The notes below the pieces were generated by a model, which was not told where the DNA came from, did no database searches, and worked only from the letters and a program-made list of their open reading frames with translations. Shown in pieces: positions 7,010-16,344 of a DNA stretch of 47,577 nt. The first letter of the stretch is position 1. Each line of letters opens with the position of its first letter. The stretch covers positions 1 through 47,577 of the forward strand of contig JAHLFP010000022.1 of assembly GCA_018883715.1 (NCBI GenBank), in the 5' to 3' direction. The position numbers were made by a program, and so were the translations under genes. Source of the DNA: Candidatus Allofournierella pullistercoris. GTDB taxonomy: Bacteria > Bacillota > Clostridia > Oscillospirales > Ruminococcaceae.

Positions 7010-8269
7010 TCAGCGCACCTGTCCACTGCCTTGAATGATATATTGATAGCTCACCAGCTCTGCCAATCCCATGGGACCACGGGCGTGGAGCTTCTGGGTG
7101 GAGATACCCATCTCGCATCCCATACCAAATTCCTCCCCATCGGTAAAACGGGTGGAGGCATTCACATATACGGCCGCACTGTCCACCCCTTGCACAAAGG
7201 CGTCTGCCGTCTGCTGGTTGGCGGTGATGATGGCTTCGCTGTGTCCGGTGGAGTGGGCACGGATGTGCTCCACCGCATGTTCCACACCGTCCACAACCGC
7301 CACGGCCAGGATGTAGTCACAAAATTCCGTGTCAAAATCCGCCGGGGTTGCCGGAGTTCCGGGGATATAGCGGGCGCTTTGCTCATCCAGCCGCAGCTCC
7401 ACCGAGGGCTTACCCTCCTGCCGGGGCTGCTCCACCAAAACCTGCTCCATCCGGGGCAGGAATTCCGCCGCAATGTCCTTGTGCACCAGGCAGACTTCCG
7501 CCGCATTGCATACCGAGGGACGGCTGGTCTTTGCGTTGTTCAGGATGTCCAGCGCCATGGACAGGTCAGCGTCCTTGTCCACATAGATGTGGCAGATGCC
7601 GGTTCCGGTCTGGATGCAGGGCACTTTTGCCTGTTCCACACAAGCACGAATCAGTCCCGGGCCACCTCTTGGAATCAGCAAATCCACCAGTCCCACCGCT
7701 TGCATCAGCTGGGTGGCACTTTCCCGGCTTGTGTCCTCCACAAGGCCAATCAGTTCCACCGGAAGGCCCACGGTTTTCAGTCCCTGTTGCAGGGCTTTCA
7801 CAATGGCACGGTTGGTCTGGATGGCTTCCTTGCCTCCACGAAGCACACAGGCACTGCCGCTTTTCAGGGCAAGGGCCGCCGCATCGCTGGTCACATTGGG
7901 GCGGCTTTCATAGATGATAGCAATCACACCCATGGGAACCGTCTTTTTCTGAATCAAAAGGCCATTGGGACGGCGGACGGTTTCCAGCACCTTGCCCACC
8001 GGGTCCTCCAGCTGTACCAGCTGCCGGATTCCCTCTGCCATCTGGTGAATCCGTGTTTCGGTCAGGCGCAGTCGGTCCTGCATCACGGTGCCAATCTGTC
8101 CTTGTGCCGCCTGTAAATCCAGCTGGTTTTGCTCCAGAATCTGGGACATATTCTCTTCCAGTGCCGCCGCCATGGCGGTCAGCGCCTGGTTTTTCTCTTC
8201 GCTGGTGGCTTTTACAAGGGCCAGTCGGGCCCTGCGGGTATCTTCAAGCAGTTGCTGTGTGCGATTCAT
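7010..8269 (-). CDS. proA: Glutamate-5-semialdehyde dehydrogenase (gamma-glutamyl phosphate reductase)
   Basis: ProA reduces gamma-glutamyl phosphate with NADPH to glutamate semialdehyde, the second step of proline synthesis. The 419 residues match the usual family length. Family features visible are [17 protein letters not shown], the nucleotide-binding region with [25 protein letters not shown], and the catalytic cysteine in [10 protein letters not shown]. The C-terminal [15 protein letters not shown] is also conserved. The ATG overlaps the last four bases of proB (8266-8269), so the two are translationally coupled and the enzymes, which hand on a labile intermediate, are made together. Confidence 0.97.
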   Translation of the reverse strand: MNRTQQLLEDTRRARLALVKATSEEKNQALTAMAAALEENMSQILEQNQLDLQAAQGQIGTVMQDRLRLTETRIHQMAEGIRQLVQLEDPVGKVLETVRRPNGLLIQKKTVPMGVIAIIYESRPNVTSDAAALALKSGSACVLRGGKEAIQTNRAIVKALQQGLKTVGLPVELIGLVEDTSRESATQLMQAVGLVDLLIPRGGPGLIRACVEQAKVPCIQTGTGICHIYVDKDADLSMALDILNNAKTSRPSVCNAAEVCLVHKDIAAEFLPRMEQVLVEQPRQEGKPSVELRLDEQSARYIPGTPATPADFDTEFCDYILAVAVVDGVEHAVEHIRAHSTGHSEAIITANQQTADAFVQGVDSAAVYVNASTRFTDGEEFGMGCEMGISTQKLHARGPMGLAELVSYQYIIQGSGQVR

Positions 8270-9045
8270 TGCGACTCCTTTCCGCCGGCCAGGAATCGGG
8301 TTCCCACCGGCTTACCCTCTAAAATGTCGTACAGATATTCCGGTTTTGCCCCGCTGGCAATCACCATATCCATGCCTGCCGCCGTGGCAATGCCTGCGGC
8401 ACGAAGCTTGGTGGCCATGCCTCCTGTGCCAAGGCTGGAGCCTTTTCCTCCTGCCAGTGCCAGGATTTCCGGGGTAATCTGCTCCACCACAGGCAGAAGC
8501 TCTGCGCTTGCATCCTTGTGGGGGTCGGCGGTGTACAGCCCTTCAATATCGCTGAACAGTACCAACAAATCCGCCTGTACACTCCTTGCCAGGATGGCCG
8601 CCAAGGTATCGTTATCCCCAAGGGAAATTTCGGTGGTGGATACCGTGTCGTTCTCGTTGATGATGGGCATTGCACCCAGTTCCAGCAGTCGGTTCAGGGT
8701 GTTTTTCAGGTTGACGCTCCGCTCCGGGTGTTCCAAATCTTCCCCCGTGATGAGCATCTGCCCCACGGTATGATTGTACTCGTTAAACAGCCGGTCATAG
8801 GTGTACATCAGTTCGCACTGTCCCACCGCCGCAGCCGCCTGTTTTGTGGGCATATCTTCCGGGCGGGCCGCCAGCATCAGCTTGCCAACCCCCATACCGA
8901 TTGCACCACTGGACACCAAAATCACCTGGTGTCCTGCATTCTTCACATCACTCAGCACCTTGCACAGCTGCTCCACATGGCGAATGTTCAGCCGCCCTGT
9001 GGGGTGCGCCAAGGTGGAAGTTCCCACTTTGACAACCACCTTCAT
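8266..9045 (-). CDS. proB: Glutamate 5-kinase
   Basis: ProB phosphorylates glutamate on its gamma-carboxyl, the first and normally proline-inhibited step of proline synthesis. The 259-residue product is the amino-acid kinase domain alone: [18 protein letters not shown] at the N-terminus, [24 protein letters not shown], and [15 protein letters not shown]. The PUA domain that makes the E. coli enzyme about 367 residues is absent, a known short form. I chose the ATG at 9045 because AAAGGAGT lies upstream and MKVVVKVG is the family start. The frame runs open to 9144 without similarity. It overlaps proA by four bases. Confidence 0.95.
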   Translation of the reverse strand: MKVVVKVGTSTLAHPTGRLNIRHVEQLCKVLSDVKNAGHQVILVSSGAIGMGVGKLMLAARPEDMPTKQAAAAVGQCELMYTYDRLFNEYNHTVGQMLITGEDLEHPERSVNLKNTLNRLLELGAMPIINENDTVSTTEISLGDNDTLAAILARSVQADLLVLFSDIEGLYTADPHKDASAELLPVVEQITPEILALAGGKGSSLGTGGMATKLRAAGIATAAGMDMVIASGAKPEYLYDILEGKPVGTRFLAGGKESQ

Positions 9046-9110
9046 GGTGTCCCACTCCTTTGTTTTCCCCCCATTGTGCCGCACATGGAAAATTCGGGGC
9101 ATTTTAATTA

Positions 9111-9119
9111 AGTATAGCA
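9111..9119 (-). promoter_or_regulatory. Candidate extended -10 promoter for proBA
   Basis: On the minus strand TGCTATACT forms an extended -10 (TATACT at 9116-9111). No good -35 is seen. It lies about 65 bases upstream of the proB start. Confidence 0.4.
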
Positions 9120-9219
9120 CAAACCCAGGACAAACACAAACCAAAGCACCATGGAACTTTTATGAAAAAACTGGTATGATAAAGGAGTAAATCCATCGGA
9201 TACAAAAGGAGGTTTTTTC

Positions 9220-10248
9220 ATGTACCGTTTTACCAACGATTACAGCGAAGGGGCACATCCCCGGATTCTGAACGCTTTAAATGAAACCAATCTGGAAGGC
9301 AATTTTGGTTATTCCACCGACCCCCACTGCGACCATGCCCGCCAGCTGGTTGCTCAGGCTATTGGCAACCCGGAAAGTGCCATTCATTTTGTGGTGGGCG
9401 GCACCCAGGCAAACTCCACCTGTCTTTGTGCCTTTTTGCGTCCCCATGAAGCCGCCATTGCCCCCGCAACCGGACATATCTGCGTCCACGAAACCGGCGC
9501 AATCGAAGCTACCGGCCACAAATGCCTTGCGGCAGACTGCGGCAGTGACGGCAAGCTGACGGTGGAAGCCCTGCGCAAGGTTTGGCAGGCACATCCAGAC
9601 GAGCATATGGTAAAACCCCGCCTTGTGTACATCAGCAACACCACCGAAACCGGCGCTGTCTACACCACTGCCGAGCTGGAAGCCCTGCGCAAGGTCTGCG
9701 ATGAGCTGGGCCTGTATCTGTATCTGGACGGCGCCCGTCTGGGCAGTGCCCTTGCCGCCGGGGGTGCCAGTCTGAAGGATTTAGCCAAGCTGTGCGATGC
9801 CTTCACCATTGGCGGCACTAAAAACGGCGCCCTGTTTGGCGAGGTGGTCTGCATCCAGAATCCCCGCCTGGCAGAGGACTTCCGCTATATCATCAAACAG
9901 CGGGGCGGACTTTTGGCAAAAGGCTGGCTGCTGGGGGTTCAGTTTGAAACCCTGTTTGCAGATGGGCTGTATGAACAGCTGGGCCAGCACGCAAACCAGA
10001 TGGCCCTTGCCCTGAAAGAGGGTCTGCAAGGAATGGGCTTTTCCTTTGCCAGCGACAGCCCCTCCAACCAGCAGTTCCCCTTTCTGCCCAACGCCCTTTT
10101 GGAAAAGCTGAAAGGGGACTTCCACTGGGAGGTCATCGCCAAAAACCCGGACAACACCACCCAAATCCGCCTTGTCACCAGCTGGGCCACCCAGCAGGAG
10201 GCCGTGGATGCCTTCCTGCAAGCTGTTCGCCAACATAGTGGGGTGTAA
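9220..10248 (+). CDS. ltaE: Low-specificity L-threonine aldolase (PLP enzyme)
   Basis: This fold-type I PLP enzyme of the aromatic beta-eliminating lyase/threonine aldolase family cleaves L-threonine (and usually allo-threonine) to glycine and acetaldehyde. The 342-residue length fits. Visible features are YSTDPHCDHARQL and GGTQANST near the cofactor phosphate site, HICVHETGAIEATGHK, LYLDGARLGSAL with the PLP-binding aspartate, and FTIGGTKNGALFGE with the Schiff-base lysine. The ATG follows AAAAGGAGG. The gene stands alone between the divergent proBA operon and two tandem terminators. Specificity for threonine versus beta-hydroxy amino acids in general cannot be fixed from sequence. Confidence 0.9.
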   Translation: MYRFTNDYSEGAHPRILNALNETNLEGNFGYSTDPHCDHARQLVAQAIGNPESAIHFVVGGTQANSTCLCAFLRPHEAAIAPATGHICVHETGAIEATGHKCLAADCGSDGKLTVEALRKVWQAHPDEHMVKPRLVYISNTTETGAVYTTAELEALRKVCDELGLYLYLDGARLGSALAAGGASLKDLAKLCDAFTIGGTKNGALFGEVVCIQNPRLAEDFRYIIKQRGGLLAKGWLLGVQFETLFADGLYEQLGQHANQMALALKEGLQGMGFSFASDSPSNQQFPFLPNALLEKLKGDFHWEVIAKNPDNTTQIRLVTSWATQQEAVDAFLQAVRQHSGV

Positions 10249-10322
10249 TACAAAAGCCCCTAAACCGCTCCAGGCGAATTAAACGGCGCAAAAAGAACCC
10301 TATCAGTAAGATTTCATTTCAG

Positions 10323-10364
10323 CAGGAGTGGCGGAGCATCAGCAGCGCCGCTCCTGTTTTGGTT
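10323..10364 (+). terminator. First terminator after the threonine aldolase gene
   Basis: An 11-bp stem with one wobble pairs 10323-10333 (CAGGAGTGGCG) with 10346-10356 (CGCCGCTCCTG), followed by TTTTGGTTT. The 14-mer TCCTGTTTTGGTTT that includes its tail recurs about 30 bases on, at about 10382. Confidence 0.7.
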
Positions 10365-10423
10365 TGGGCGTAGTTCCTGCTTCCTGTTTTGGTTTTGCGA
10401 ATTATCGTTTCTTTGTAATAAGC

Positions 10424-10472
10424 AAGTGCCCCCTGTGTAGGAAGATAAACCTGCACAGGGGGCGCTTTTTTC
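10424..10472 (+). terminator. Second terminator after the aldolase gene; copy A of a repeated element
   Basis: A 14-bp stem pairs 10428-10441 (GCCCCCTGTGTAGG) with 10450-10463 (CCTGCACAGGGGGC) around an 8-base loop. Flanking pairs extend it, and six Ts follow. A closely related hairpin in inverted orientation lies at 23606-23655. It also separates the aldolase gene from the convergent GH3 gene. Confidence 0.85.
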
Positions 10473-10485
10473 TATTTTACATGTT

Positions 10486-12765
10486 TTACTGGAGTGGTTG
10501 ATTGTCTGCTGTTCCATCCCAAGCTGCCTGCAACTGGGCAATGCAGTCTGCCAGCCACTGGTCGGTCTGGTCGTTCTGGGCCTGCAAAGCACGCAACGGC
10601 TGATTCAGCATCATCTGGTGAATCATCTCATCGGTAATCGCCGCTGCCGCCTCTTTGCTGGAATTTTCATCCCGCACTGGGTGGGGCATCCAGCTTTGCA
10701 ACAGCTGTGCCGTTGCAGAACATGCCAGCAACGGGGCCATGGGTGTATTCCGATGAATCACCATGGGCTTTGTCTGCTTGCTCACCCAGTCCACCGGCAG
10801 GGCACAGCGGATGTCCCGGCTGGAATGAGCCAGTCGAATTTCATATCTACCACTGGGAGCATACCAGTCCTGCATCTCCTCGTCATAGTAGGCAAAACTC
10901 CGCTTATCCAGAACAAAACAGGCGGTTTTGGTCTGCCCCGGTTCCAGATGCAACTTTTCAAATCCTTTTAACTCCTGCACCGGTCGTGTTGGCTCAAATT
11001 CAATGGGAGCCAGATACAACTGCACCACCTCTGCGCCCGCACAGGCTCCGGTGTTTGTAACCTTCACCGATACCTTCCACCCATCCGAAGTCGGCTCCAG
11101 CTCAGGGTCAGAGTAGTCAAACTGGGTATAGCTCTCCCCATGTCCAAAGGGCCAGCGCACCGGCATCCGCTTGCTATCGTAATAGCGATACCCCACAAAA
11201 ACCCCCTCGGCATAGACGCTGTGTTCCTCGCTGGTGGGATAATTTAGATAACATGGCGTATCTTCCAGTCGCAGTGGCCAGCTTTCCGCCAGCCGTCCGC
11301 TGGGACAGGCTTCGCCGTACAGCAGTCGATGGGTGGCAAGCCCCACACCCTGACCGCCCAGATACATACACAACACCGCATTGACACCCGCTGGGTCATC
11401 CATCCAAGGTGTTTCCACCGGACTGCCCAGATGCAACACCACCACCGTATTGGGCTGTACCGATGCCACCGCCGCAATCAAACGGTTCTGACAGTCGGGC
11501 AAACGCATATGGCTCCGGTCATACCCCTCGCACTCAAAGGAATCCGGCATACCCGCAAAGATAACCGCCACGTCCGATGCCCGGGCCAGCTCTATTGCTT
11601 CGTTCATCTGCTGGTCGGTCATGGAATCATCCGTACCGGAAAAGCCTTCACACCAGCATACATTTTCCGGCGCATAATCCAGTGCCGCATCCACCCGATG
11701 GGAATGGATGTGGGACGAACCGCCGCCCTGGAATCGAGGTTTTTTCGCATAGGGGCCAATGTAGGCCACCTTTTGCCCCGGCTTAAGGGGCAATGCGGAG
11801 GAATTTTTCAGCAAAACTGCCGACTGGATTGCCACCTCCACCGCCAGTGCATGGTCCTTTTCATGGTCAAACTCCGCCGACTTTTCGGCTATTTCTGTCC
11901 GTCTCAGAAGAACATCCAAAATCCGGCCAGCGGCTCGATCCAACACGGCCTGGTCCAGCTTGCCAGATTGTACCGCATCCACCACTGCCTGGGTGCTGGC
12001 CTTGCAAGGTCCGGGCATCTCCAGTTCCAGTCCGGCTTTGAGTCCTTCCAGCTTGTCATTTACTGCACCCCAGTCGCTCATTACAAAGCCTTCAAAGCCC
12101 CATTCCTCCCGGAGAATTTCCTGCAACAACTGAGAATGTTCCGCTACAAAGGTGCCATTTAATCGGTTATAGGAACACATCATGCTCCATGGCTGGGCAT
12201 CCCGCACCGTCTGTTCAAAGGCCGGCAGGTAAATCTCCCGCAGGGTGCGCTGGCTCATGTCCGAGGAACTGGTCATCCGCCGATACTCCTGGCTGTTGGC
12301 GGCAAAATGTTTGGGACAGGCTCCCACTCCCTGGCTCTGCACCCCTTGTACATAGGAGGCAGACATCTGCCCCGCCAGGTACGGGTCCTCCGAGTAGTAT
12401 TCAAAGTTGCGTCCACACAAAGGACTACGTTTGATGTTAATGGCGGGCCCCAGTAAAATATCCACTCCTTCCGCCTGGCATTCCTGCCCCAAAGTTTGCC
12501 CCATCTGGTGCATGAGCTGACGGTCAAAACTGCACGCGCTGGCACAGCCAGCAGGGAAACAAACCGCCGGGATGGACTCGTTCACCCCCAGGTGGTCTGC
12601 CTGTTGATTTTGCTTGCGCAATCCATGAGGGCCGTCTGCTACCATCGCCGGGGCAATTCCCAATCGTTCCACCCCTGGGATGTGCCAAAAATCAGCACCC
12701 CCACACAGGGCAGCCTTTTCTTGCAGGGTCATCTGGGATAGCAGCTGTTTGACTTTTTCTTTCAT
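10486..12765 (-). CDS. bglB: Family GH3 beta-glucosidase (cytoplasmic)
   Basis: This retaining GH3 enzyme should release glucose from the non-reducing end of beta-glucooligosaccharides. Of 759 residues, the N-terminal barrel carries MVADGPHGLRKQ, the KH pair at residues 152-153 (CPKHFAANSQE) and the nucleophile Asp231 in GFVMSDWGAVND. The second alpha/beta domain follows, with FAGMPDSFECEGYDR, and then a fibronectin III-like domain (VSVKVTNTGACAGAEVVQLY). There is no signal peptide, so it acts in the cytoplasm. The ATG at 12765 follows AAGGAG. The gene is transcribed away from the GH16-GH94 genes, with a shared control region of about 300 bases. Exact linkage preference (beta-1,3 or beta-1,4) is not readable; the context suggests both. 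Confidence 0.93.
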   Translation of the reverse strand: MKEKVKQLLSQMTLQEKAALCGGADFWHIPGVERLGIAPAMVADGPHGLRKQNQQADHLGVNESIPAVCFPAGCASACSFDRQLMHQMGQTLGQECQAEGVDILLGPAINIKRSPLCGRNFEYYSEDPYLAGQMSASYVQGVQSQGVGACPKHFAANSQEYRRMTSSSDMSQRTLREIYLPAFEQTVRDAQPWSMMCSYNRLNGTFVAEHSQLLQEILREEWGFEGFVMSDWGAVNDKLEGLKAGLELEMPGPCKASTQAVVDAVQSGKLDQAVLDRAAGRILDVLLRRTEIAEKSAEFDHEKDHALAVEVAIQSAVLLKNSSALPLKPGQKVAYIGPYAKKPRFQGGGSSHIHSHRVDAALDYAPENVCWCEGFSGTDDSMTDQQMNEAIELARASDVAVIFAGMPDSFECEGYDRSHMRLPDCQNRLIAAVASVQPNTVVVLHLGSPVETPWMDDPAGVNAVLCMYLGGQGVGLATHRLLYGEACPSGRLAESWPLRLEDTPCYLNYPTSEEHSVYAEGVFVGYRYYDSKRMPVRWPFGHGESYTQFDYSDPELEPTSDGWKVSVKVTNTGACAGAEVVQLYLAPIEFEPTRPVQELKGFEKLHLEPGQTKTACFVLDKRSFAYYDEEMQDWYAPSGRYEIRLAHSSRDIRCALPVDWVSKQTKPMVIHRNTPMAPLLACSATAQLLQSWMPHPVRDENSSKEAAAAITDEMIHQMMLNQPLRALQAQNDQTDQWLADCIAQLQAAWDGTADNQPLQ

Positions 12766-12823
12766 GGTTTCATCTCCTTTTCATGGTTGATGCTGGGAAA
12801 TAATCGTATGGGATTCTGCCCGT

Positions 12824-12852
12824 ATGATACCACCGGTTTTTGTTTAATTCAA
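12824..12852 (-). promoter_or_regulatory. Promoter of the GH3 gene
   Basis: On the minus strand TTGAAT (12852-12847) and TATCAT (12829-12824) are separated by 17 bases, a good sigma-70 type match. The start codon is about 60 bases downstream. Confidence 0.55.
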
Positions 12853-12946
12853 CTGTTTTTCAGCGAAATCTTGATTTTTTCTTTCCTGATTACACAATAA
12901 AATTTCACTTTTCAAGTGGTTATGCTGCAATTTTTCCTGGGTGATG

Positions 12947-12960
12947 TCATGGATCTGATA
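12947..12960 (+). promoter_or_regulatory. Candidate operator, copy 1 (TCATGGATCTGATA)
   Basis: This 14-mer recurs with one change at 19994-20007, upstream of the sugar-binding protein gene. Here it lies between the divergent GH3 and GH16 genes, 42 bases before the candidate -10 of GH16 (TATGCT, 13003-13008), which has no usable -35. A poor -35 with an upstream site fits activation by an AraC-type protein; the regulator encoded at 19215-19952 is the natural candidate. Confidence 0.5.
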
Positions 12961-13002
12961 AAAAATCCGTTATTTTTGTATCGGGCTTACCACTCCATCG
13001 TG

Positions 13003-13008
13003 TATGCT
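13003..13008 (+). promoter_or_regulatory. Candidate -10 of the GH16-GH94 transcript
   Basis: TATGCT is followed by a run of eight As. The -35 position (12980-12985) does not match the consensus, as expected for an activator-dependent promoter. Confidence 0.35.
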
Positions 13009-13027
13009 AAAAAAAACCCAACCAAAC

Positions 13028-13045
13028 GCCACCCAATAGGGTGGC
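13028..13045 (+). other. Perfect hairpin just upstream of the GH16 start
   Basis: A 7-bp stem GCCACCC/GGGTGGC with an AATA loop lies directly before the AAAGGAG ribosome site. It may stabilise the mRNA 5' end or modulate translation. It has no T run and so is not a terminator. Confidence 0.5.
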
Positions 13046-13063
13046 CAAAAGGAGCAATGAACC

Positions 13064-13825
13064 ATGAGCCAGAAGGAATACACCCTGCTGTGGCAGGATG
13101 ATTTTGATAGCGACAGCCTGGATTTAACTCGATGGACCCGGGAGGTGCGTCCAGCCGGATGGACCAACCACGAATTGCAATCCTACCAGGATAGTACCGC
13201 CACTGCTTTTGTGCGAGATGGCTGTCTGGTGCTCAAAGCCCACAAGATTGTGCACCCAGACGGGAGCGTGGAGTATATTTCCGGCAAGGTGAACAGCCAG
13301 CACAAGGGCGATTTTCAGTACGGACGGGTGGAGGTATCCGCCAAGGTGCCTGCTGGTCAGGGACTCTGGCCTGCAATCTGGATGATGCCCACCCAGGAAT
13401 CCCATTACGGACAGTGGCCCCGTTGTGGCGAGATTGATATTTTGGAGGTACTGGGACACGATACCTCCACTGTCTATGCCACCATCCACTATGGGCTGCC
13501 CCACCGTCAGCAACAGGGACGTTGGCAAAACATCCATCCCAGACTGTCCGATGCGTTCCACACCTATGCCCTGGAATGGGAACCGGAGGAAATGCGGTTT
13601 TATCTGGACGACACCCTTCTGCTGCGAGTCACCGACTGGTACACCGCCCAAGACGGAGAACCCATCGCCCCCTATCCCGCCCCTTTTAACCAGCCCTTCT
13701 TTGTTCAGATGAACCTTGCTGTGGGCGGAGATTGGCCGGGCGACCCGGATGAAACCACGGATTTTGACAAAGCAGAATTCTTAATTGACTATCTGCGGGT
13801 TTACCGCAAAACGAAAGGAGACTAA
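13064..13825 (+). CDS. Family GH16 endo-beta-1,3(4)-glucanase, cytoplasmic form
   Basis: This retaining GH16 endoglucanase has 253 residues, the size of a bare catalytic domain. The signature is GEIDILEVLGH with nucleophile Glu123, Asp125 and acid/base Glu128. The extra residue in EIDILE (the beta-bulge form) is typical of laminarinases and beta-1,3(4)-glucanases; true lichenases have EIDIE. Aromatic WPAIWMMP before it and the final strand DYLRVYRK are also family features. There is no signal peptide or carbohydrate-binding module, unlike most secreted GH16 enzymes, so imported oligosaccharides rather than polymer should be its substrate. The ATG follows AAAAGGAG. The next gene starts four bases after its stop region. 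Confidence 0.92.
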   Translation: MSQKEYTLLWQDDFDSDSLDLTRWTREVRPAGWTNHELQSYQDSTATAFVRDGCLVLKAHKIVHPDGSVEYISGKVNSQHKGDFQYGRVEVSAKVPAGQGLWPAIWMMPTQESHYGQWPRCGEIDILEVLGHDTSTVYATIHYGLPHRQQQGRWQNIHPRLSDAFHTYALEWEPEEMRFYLDDTLLLRVTDWYTAQDGEPIAPYPAPFNQPFFVQMNLAVGGDWPGDPDETTDFDKAEFLIDYLRVYRKTKGD

Positions 13826-13828
13826 CCC

Positions 13829-16237
13829 ATGCGATACGGCTATTTTGACGACGCCCAGCGGGAGTATGTAATCACCCGTCCCGATACTCCCGCCCCCTGG
13901 GTCAACTATCTTGGCAGTCCGGAATACGGTGCCATCCTCTCAGCCAATGCAGGAGGATACAGCTTTGCCAAAAGCGGCGCCAACGGACGAATTTTGCGGT
14001 ATGTATTCAATCAGTTTGACCAGCCAGGACGATACATCTATCTGCGGGATAACCAAAATGGTGATTTCTGGTCTGCAAGCTGGCAACCGGTGGCAAAGCC
14101 TCTGGAAGAATATGAATTTGAGTGTCGCCACGGCACCGGATACAGCCGATTGTCCAGCCTGTACAGCGGCATCCAAGCCAACACCACCTATTTTGTTCCC
14201 TTGAATCAAACCCATGAAATCTGGTGGGTACAACTGCAAAACACCAGCGACCGCCCACGCAATCTCACGGTAACTGGGTATGCCGAGTTTACAAACAACA
14301 GCAACTACGAACAGGACCAGGTGAACCTGCAATACTCCCAGTTCATTACCCGCACCCAGTTTACCAAAAATCACATCCTGCAACTGATTCACGGCAACCT
14401 GGATGTGATGCAACAGGCTCAGCCCATTGACCATAAAATCGTGGAGACTCGGATGTTTGGCTTGGCCGGTCAGCCAGTTTCCAGCTTCTGCGGTAGCAAA
14501 GAGGATTTTCTGGGCAGTTACCGGGACTACCGCAACCCCGTCGGGGTGGAATTGGGCCATCTGTCCGACACCTTAAACTACAACGGCAATGCCTGCGGTG
14601 CTCTGTCCTGTCAGCTGGAACTAGCACCCGGAGAGGTGGCACATCTGGCATTTGTTGTGGGCATGAAGGATGCCCAGCAAGCCGCCACCCTGATGGAAAC
14701 CTACCAAAATCCTGAACCGCTGTGTACCCAACAGGTGCAGGAGCTGAAGGAGCACTGGCACCAGCTTCTGGGCAATTTTCAGATTGAGACACCCTGCGCC
14801 GAGATGAACAGCATGGTAAACACCTGGAATGCCTACAACTGCTTTATGACCTTTATCTGGTCCCGAGCCGCCTCGTATACCTACTGCGGCCTGCGCAATG
14901 GCTACGGCTACCGGGATACGGTACAGGACATTCAGGGTGTCATCCATCTGAATCCAGAAGCGGCGGCGCAAAAAATCCGGTTTATGCTGTCCGCACAGGT
15001 GGACAACGGGGGTGGTCTGCCGCTGGTGAAATTTGACCACAATCCAGGCCACGAATTCACTCCGGACGACCCGGAATATGCCCAGCAAACCGGACACCCG
15101 GCCTACCGGGCGGACGATGCACTCTGGCTGTTCCCCACCGTTTATAAATACCTAACCCAGACCGGAAACCTGGATTTTCTGGACGAGGTAATCCCCTTTG
15201 CCAACCAAGGACAGGCCACGGTTTATGAACACCTGTCCAAGGCAATCGAATTTTCCATGAACCGACTTGGTCCCCACGGCATGCCCGCCGGGCTGTATGC
15301 AGACTGGAACGACTGTCTGCGGCTGGGCGCTCAGGGTGAGTCCAGCTTTGTGGCATTCCAGTTGTATCTTGCCTTCTCCATTCAGATGCAACTTGCGGAT
15401 TACAAACAGGATACCACCGCCCTAGAGCAGCTTCGGAAAGAGCAGGCTCAGCTTGCAGAGCGCCTGAACCAGTGCTGGGACACGGATCGGTTTATCCGGG
15501 GCTTTACCGAAGAGGGGCAGACCATCGGTCGCCCGGGGGACCCGGAAGCCAACCTGTGGCTCAACCCCCAAACCTGGGCCGTCATCAGCGGCTTTGCCTC
15601 TGACCAGCAGGCAGAAGATTCCATGAATCAGGTTTGGAACACCCTCAATACCCCCTATGGTGCCAAGCTGATGAATCCCCCCTACCATGCCCACGCTTTC
15701 CCCGGTGCTTTGGCGGTTATCTACAACGCTGGCACCAAAGAAAACGCTGGCATCTTCTCCCAGTCGCAAGGCTGGATTGTTCTGGCGGAAGCCTTGCGGG
15801 GTGAAGGCGAGCGAGCCTTCGCCTACTATCTGGAAAACTGTCCGGCATACCAGAACGACAAGGCAGAAATCCGCCGGCTGGAGCCGTACTGTTACGGTCA
15901 GTTCACCGAAGGCCCGGACAGCCCTCAGTTTGGTCGCTCCCATGTTCACTGGCTCACCGGAACCGCCTCCACCATGATGGTGGGCTGTGTGGAGGGTATC
16001 TTGGGACTGCGTCCCGACCTGCATGGTCTGCGGCTGGCACCCGCTATTCCCGCCCAGTGGGACGGTTTCACCATGACCTGTCATCTGCGGGGCTGTCGGC
16101 TGGAGATTTCGGTTCGCAACCCCCATCATCGCCAAAGCGGATGCACCCAGTTGCTGGTCAACGGACAGCCCATGGACGACAACTACATCCCTGCGGATGC
16201 CTTAACCGCTGTCACCCAGATTGAGCTAACCCTGTAA
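13829..16237 (+). CDS. Family GH94 phosphorylase, cellobiose phosphorylase type
   Basis: GH94 enzymes cleave beta-glucosides with phosphate, inverting to alpha-glucose-1-phosphate. The 802 residues match cellobiose phosphorylases, and so does the N-terminus: MRYGYFDDAQREYVITRPDT, then PWVNYLGSPEYG and AGGYSF. The general acid is Asp492 in YADWNDCLRL. Phosphate-site regions and the C-terminal jelly-roll end (LRLAPAIPAQWDGF) are present. No signal peptide is seen. It starts three bases after GH16 with its own AAAGGAG. By length and N-terminus I favour a beta-1,4 (cellobiose) enzyme, but the segment after residue 155 differs from textbook enzymes, so cellobionate or another beta-disaccharide is possible. 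Phosphorolysis saves one ATP per bond compared with hydrolysis. Confidence 0.88.
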   Translation: MRYGYFDDAQREYVITRPDTPAPWVNYLGSPEYGAILSANAGGYSFAKSGANGRILRYVFNQFDQPGRYIYLRDNQNGDFWSASWQPVAKPLEEYEFECRHGTGYSRLSSLYSGIQANTTYFVPLNQTHEIWWVQLQNTSDRPRNLTVTGYAEFTNNSNYEQDQVNLQYSQFITRTQFTKNHILQLIHGNLDVMQQAQPIDHKIVETRMFGLAGQPVSSFCGSKEDFLGSYRDYRNPVGVELGHLSDTLNYNGNACGALSCQLELAPGEVAHLAFVVGMKDAQQAATLMETYQNPEPLCTQQVQELKEHWHQLLGNFQIETPCAEMNSMVNTWNAYNCFMTFIWSRAASYTYCGLRNGYGYRDTVQDIQGVIHLNPEAAAQKIRFMLSAQVDNGGGLPLVKFDHNPGHEFTPDDPEYAQQTGHPAYRADDALWLFPTVYKYLTQTGNLDFLDEVIPFANQGQATVYEHLSKAIEFSMNRLGPHGMPAGLYADWNDCLRLGAQGESSFVAFQLYLAFSIQMQLADYKQDTTALEQLRKEQAQLAERLNQCWDTDRFIRGFTEEGQTIGRPGDPEANLWLNPQTWAVISGFASDQQAEDSMNQVWNTLNTPYGAKLMNPPYHAHAFPGALAVIYNAGTKENAGIFSQSQGWIVLAEALRGEGERAFAYYLENCPAYQNDKAEIRRLEPYCYGQFTEGPDSPQFGRSHVHWLTGTASTMMVGCVEGILGLRPDLHGLRLAPAIPAQWDGFTMTCHLRGCRLEISVRNPHHRQSGCTQLLVNGQPMDDNYIPADALTAVTQIELTL

Positions 16238-16251
16238 CAGATGGGCTAGCC

Positions 16252-16325
16252 ATCCAAATCATCCAAATCATCCAACTAACCGCCGGGTTCGGGTCAGGCT
16301 ATACCCCTGTCCCCACCCGGCTTTA
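16252..16325 (+). repeat. Short tandem repeat and hairpin between the two GH94 genes
   Basis: The 9-mer ATCCAAATC is repeated about 2.7 times (16252-16275). Next comes a stem pairing 16282-16288 (GCCGGGT) with 16315-16321 (ACCCGGC), with an inner CAGG/CCTG stem and a weak T tail. It may be a processing or partial termination site that lowers expression of the second phosphorylase. Confidence 0.5.
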
Positions 16326-16344
16326 TCATAAGGAGGTTTTGTTT

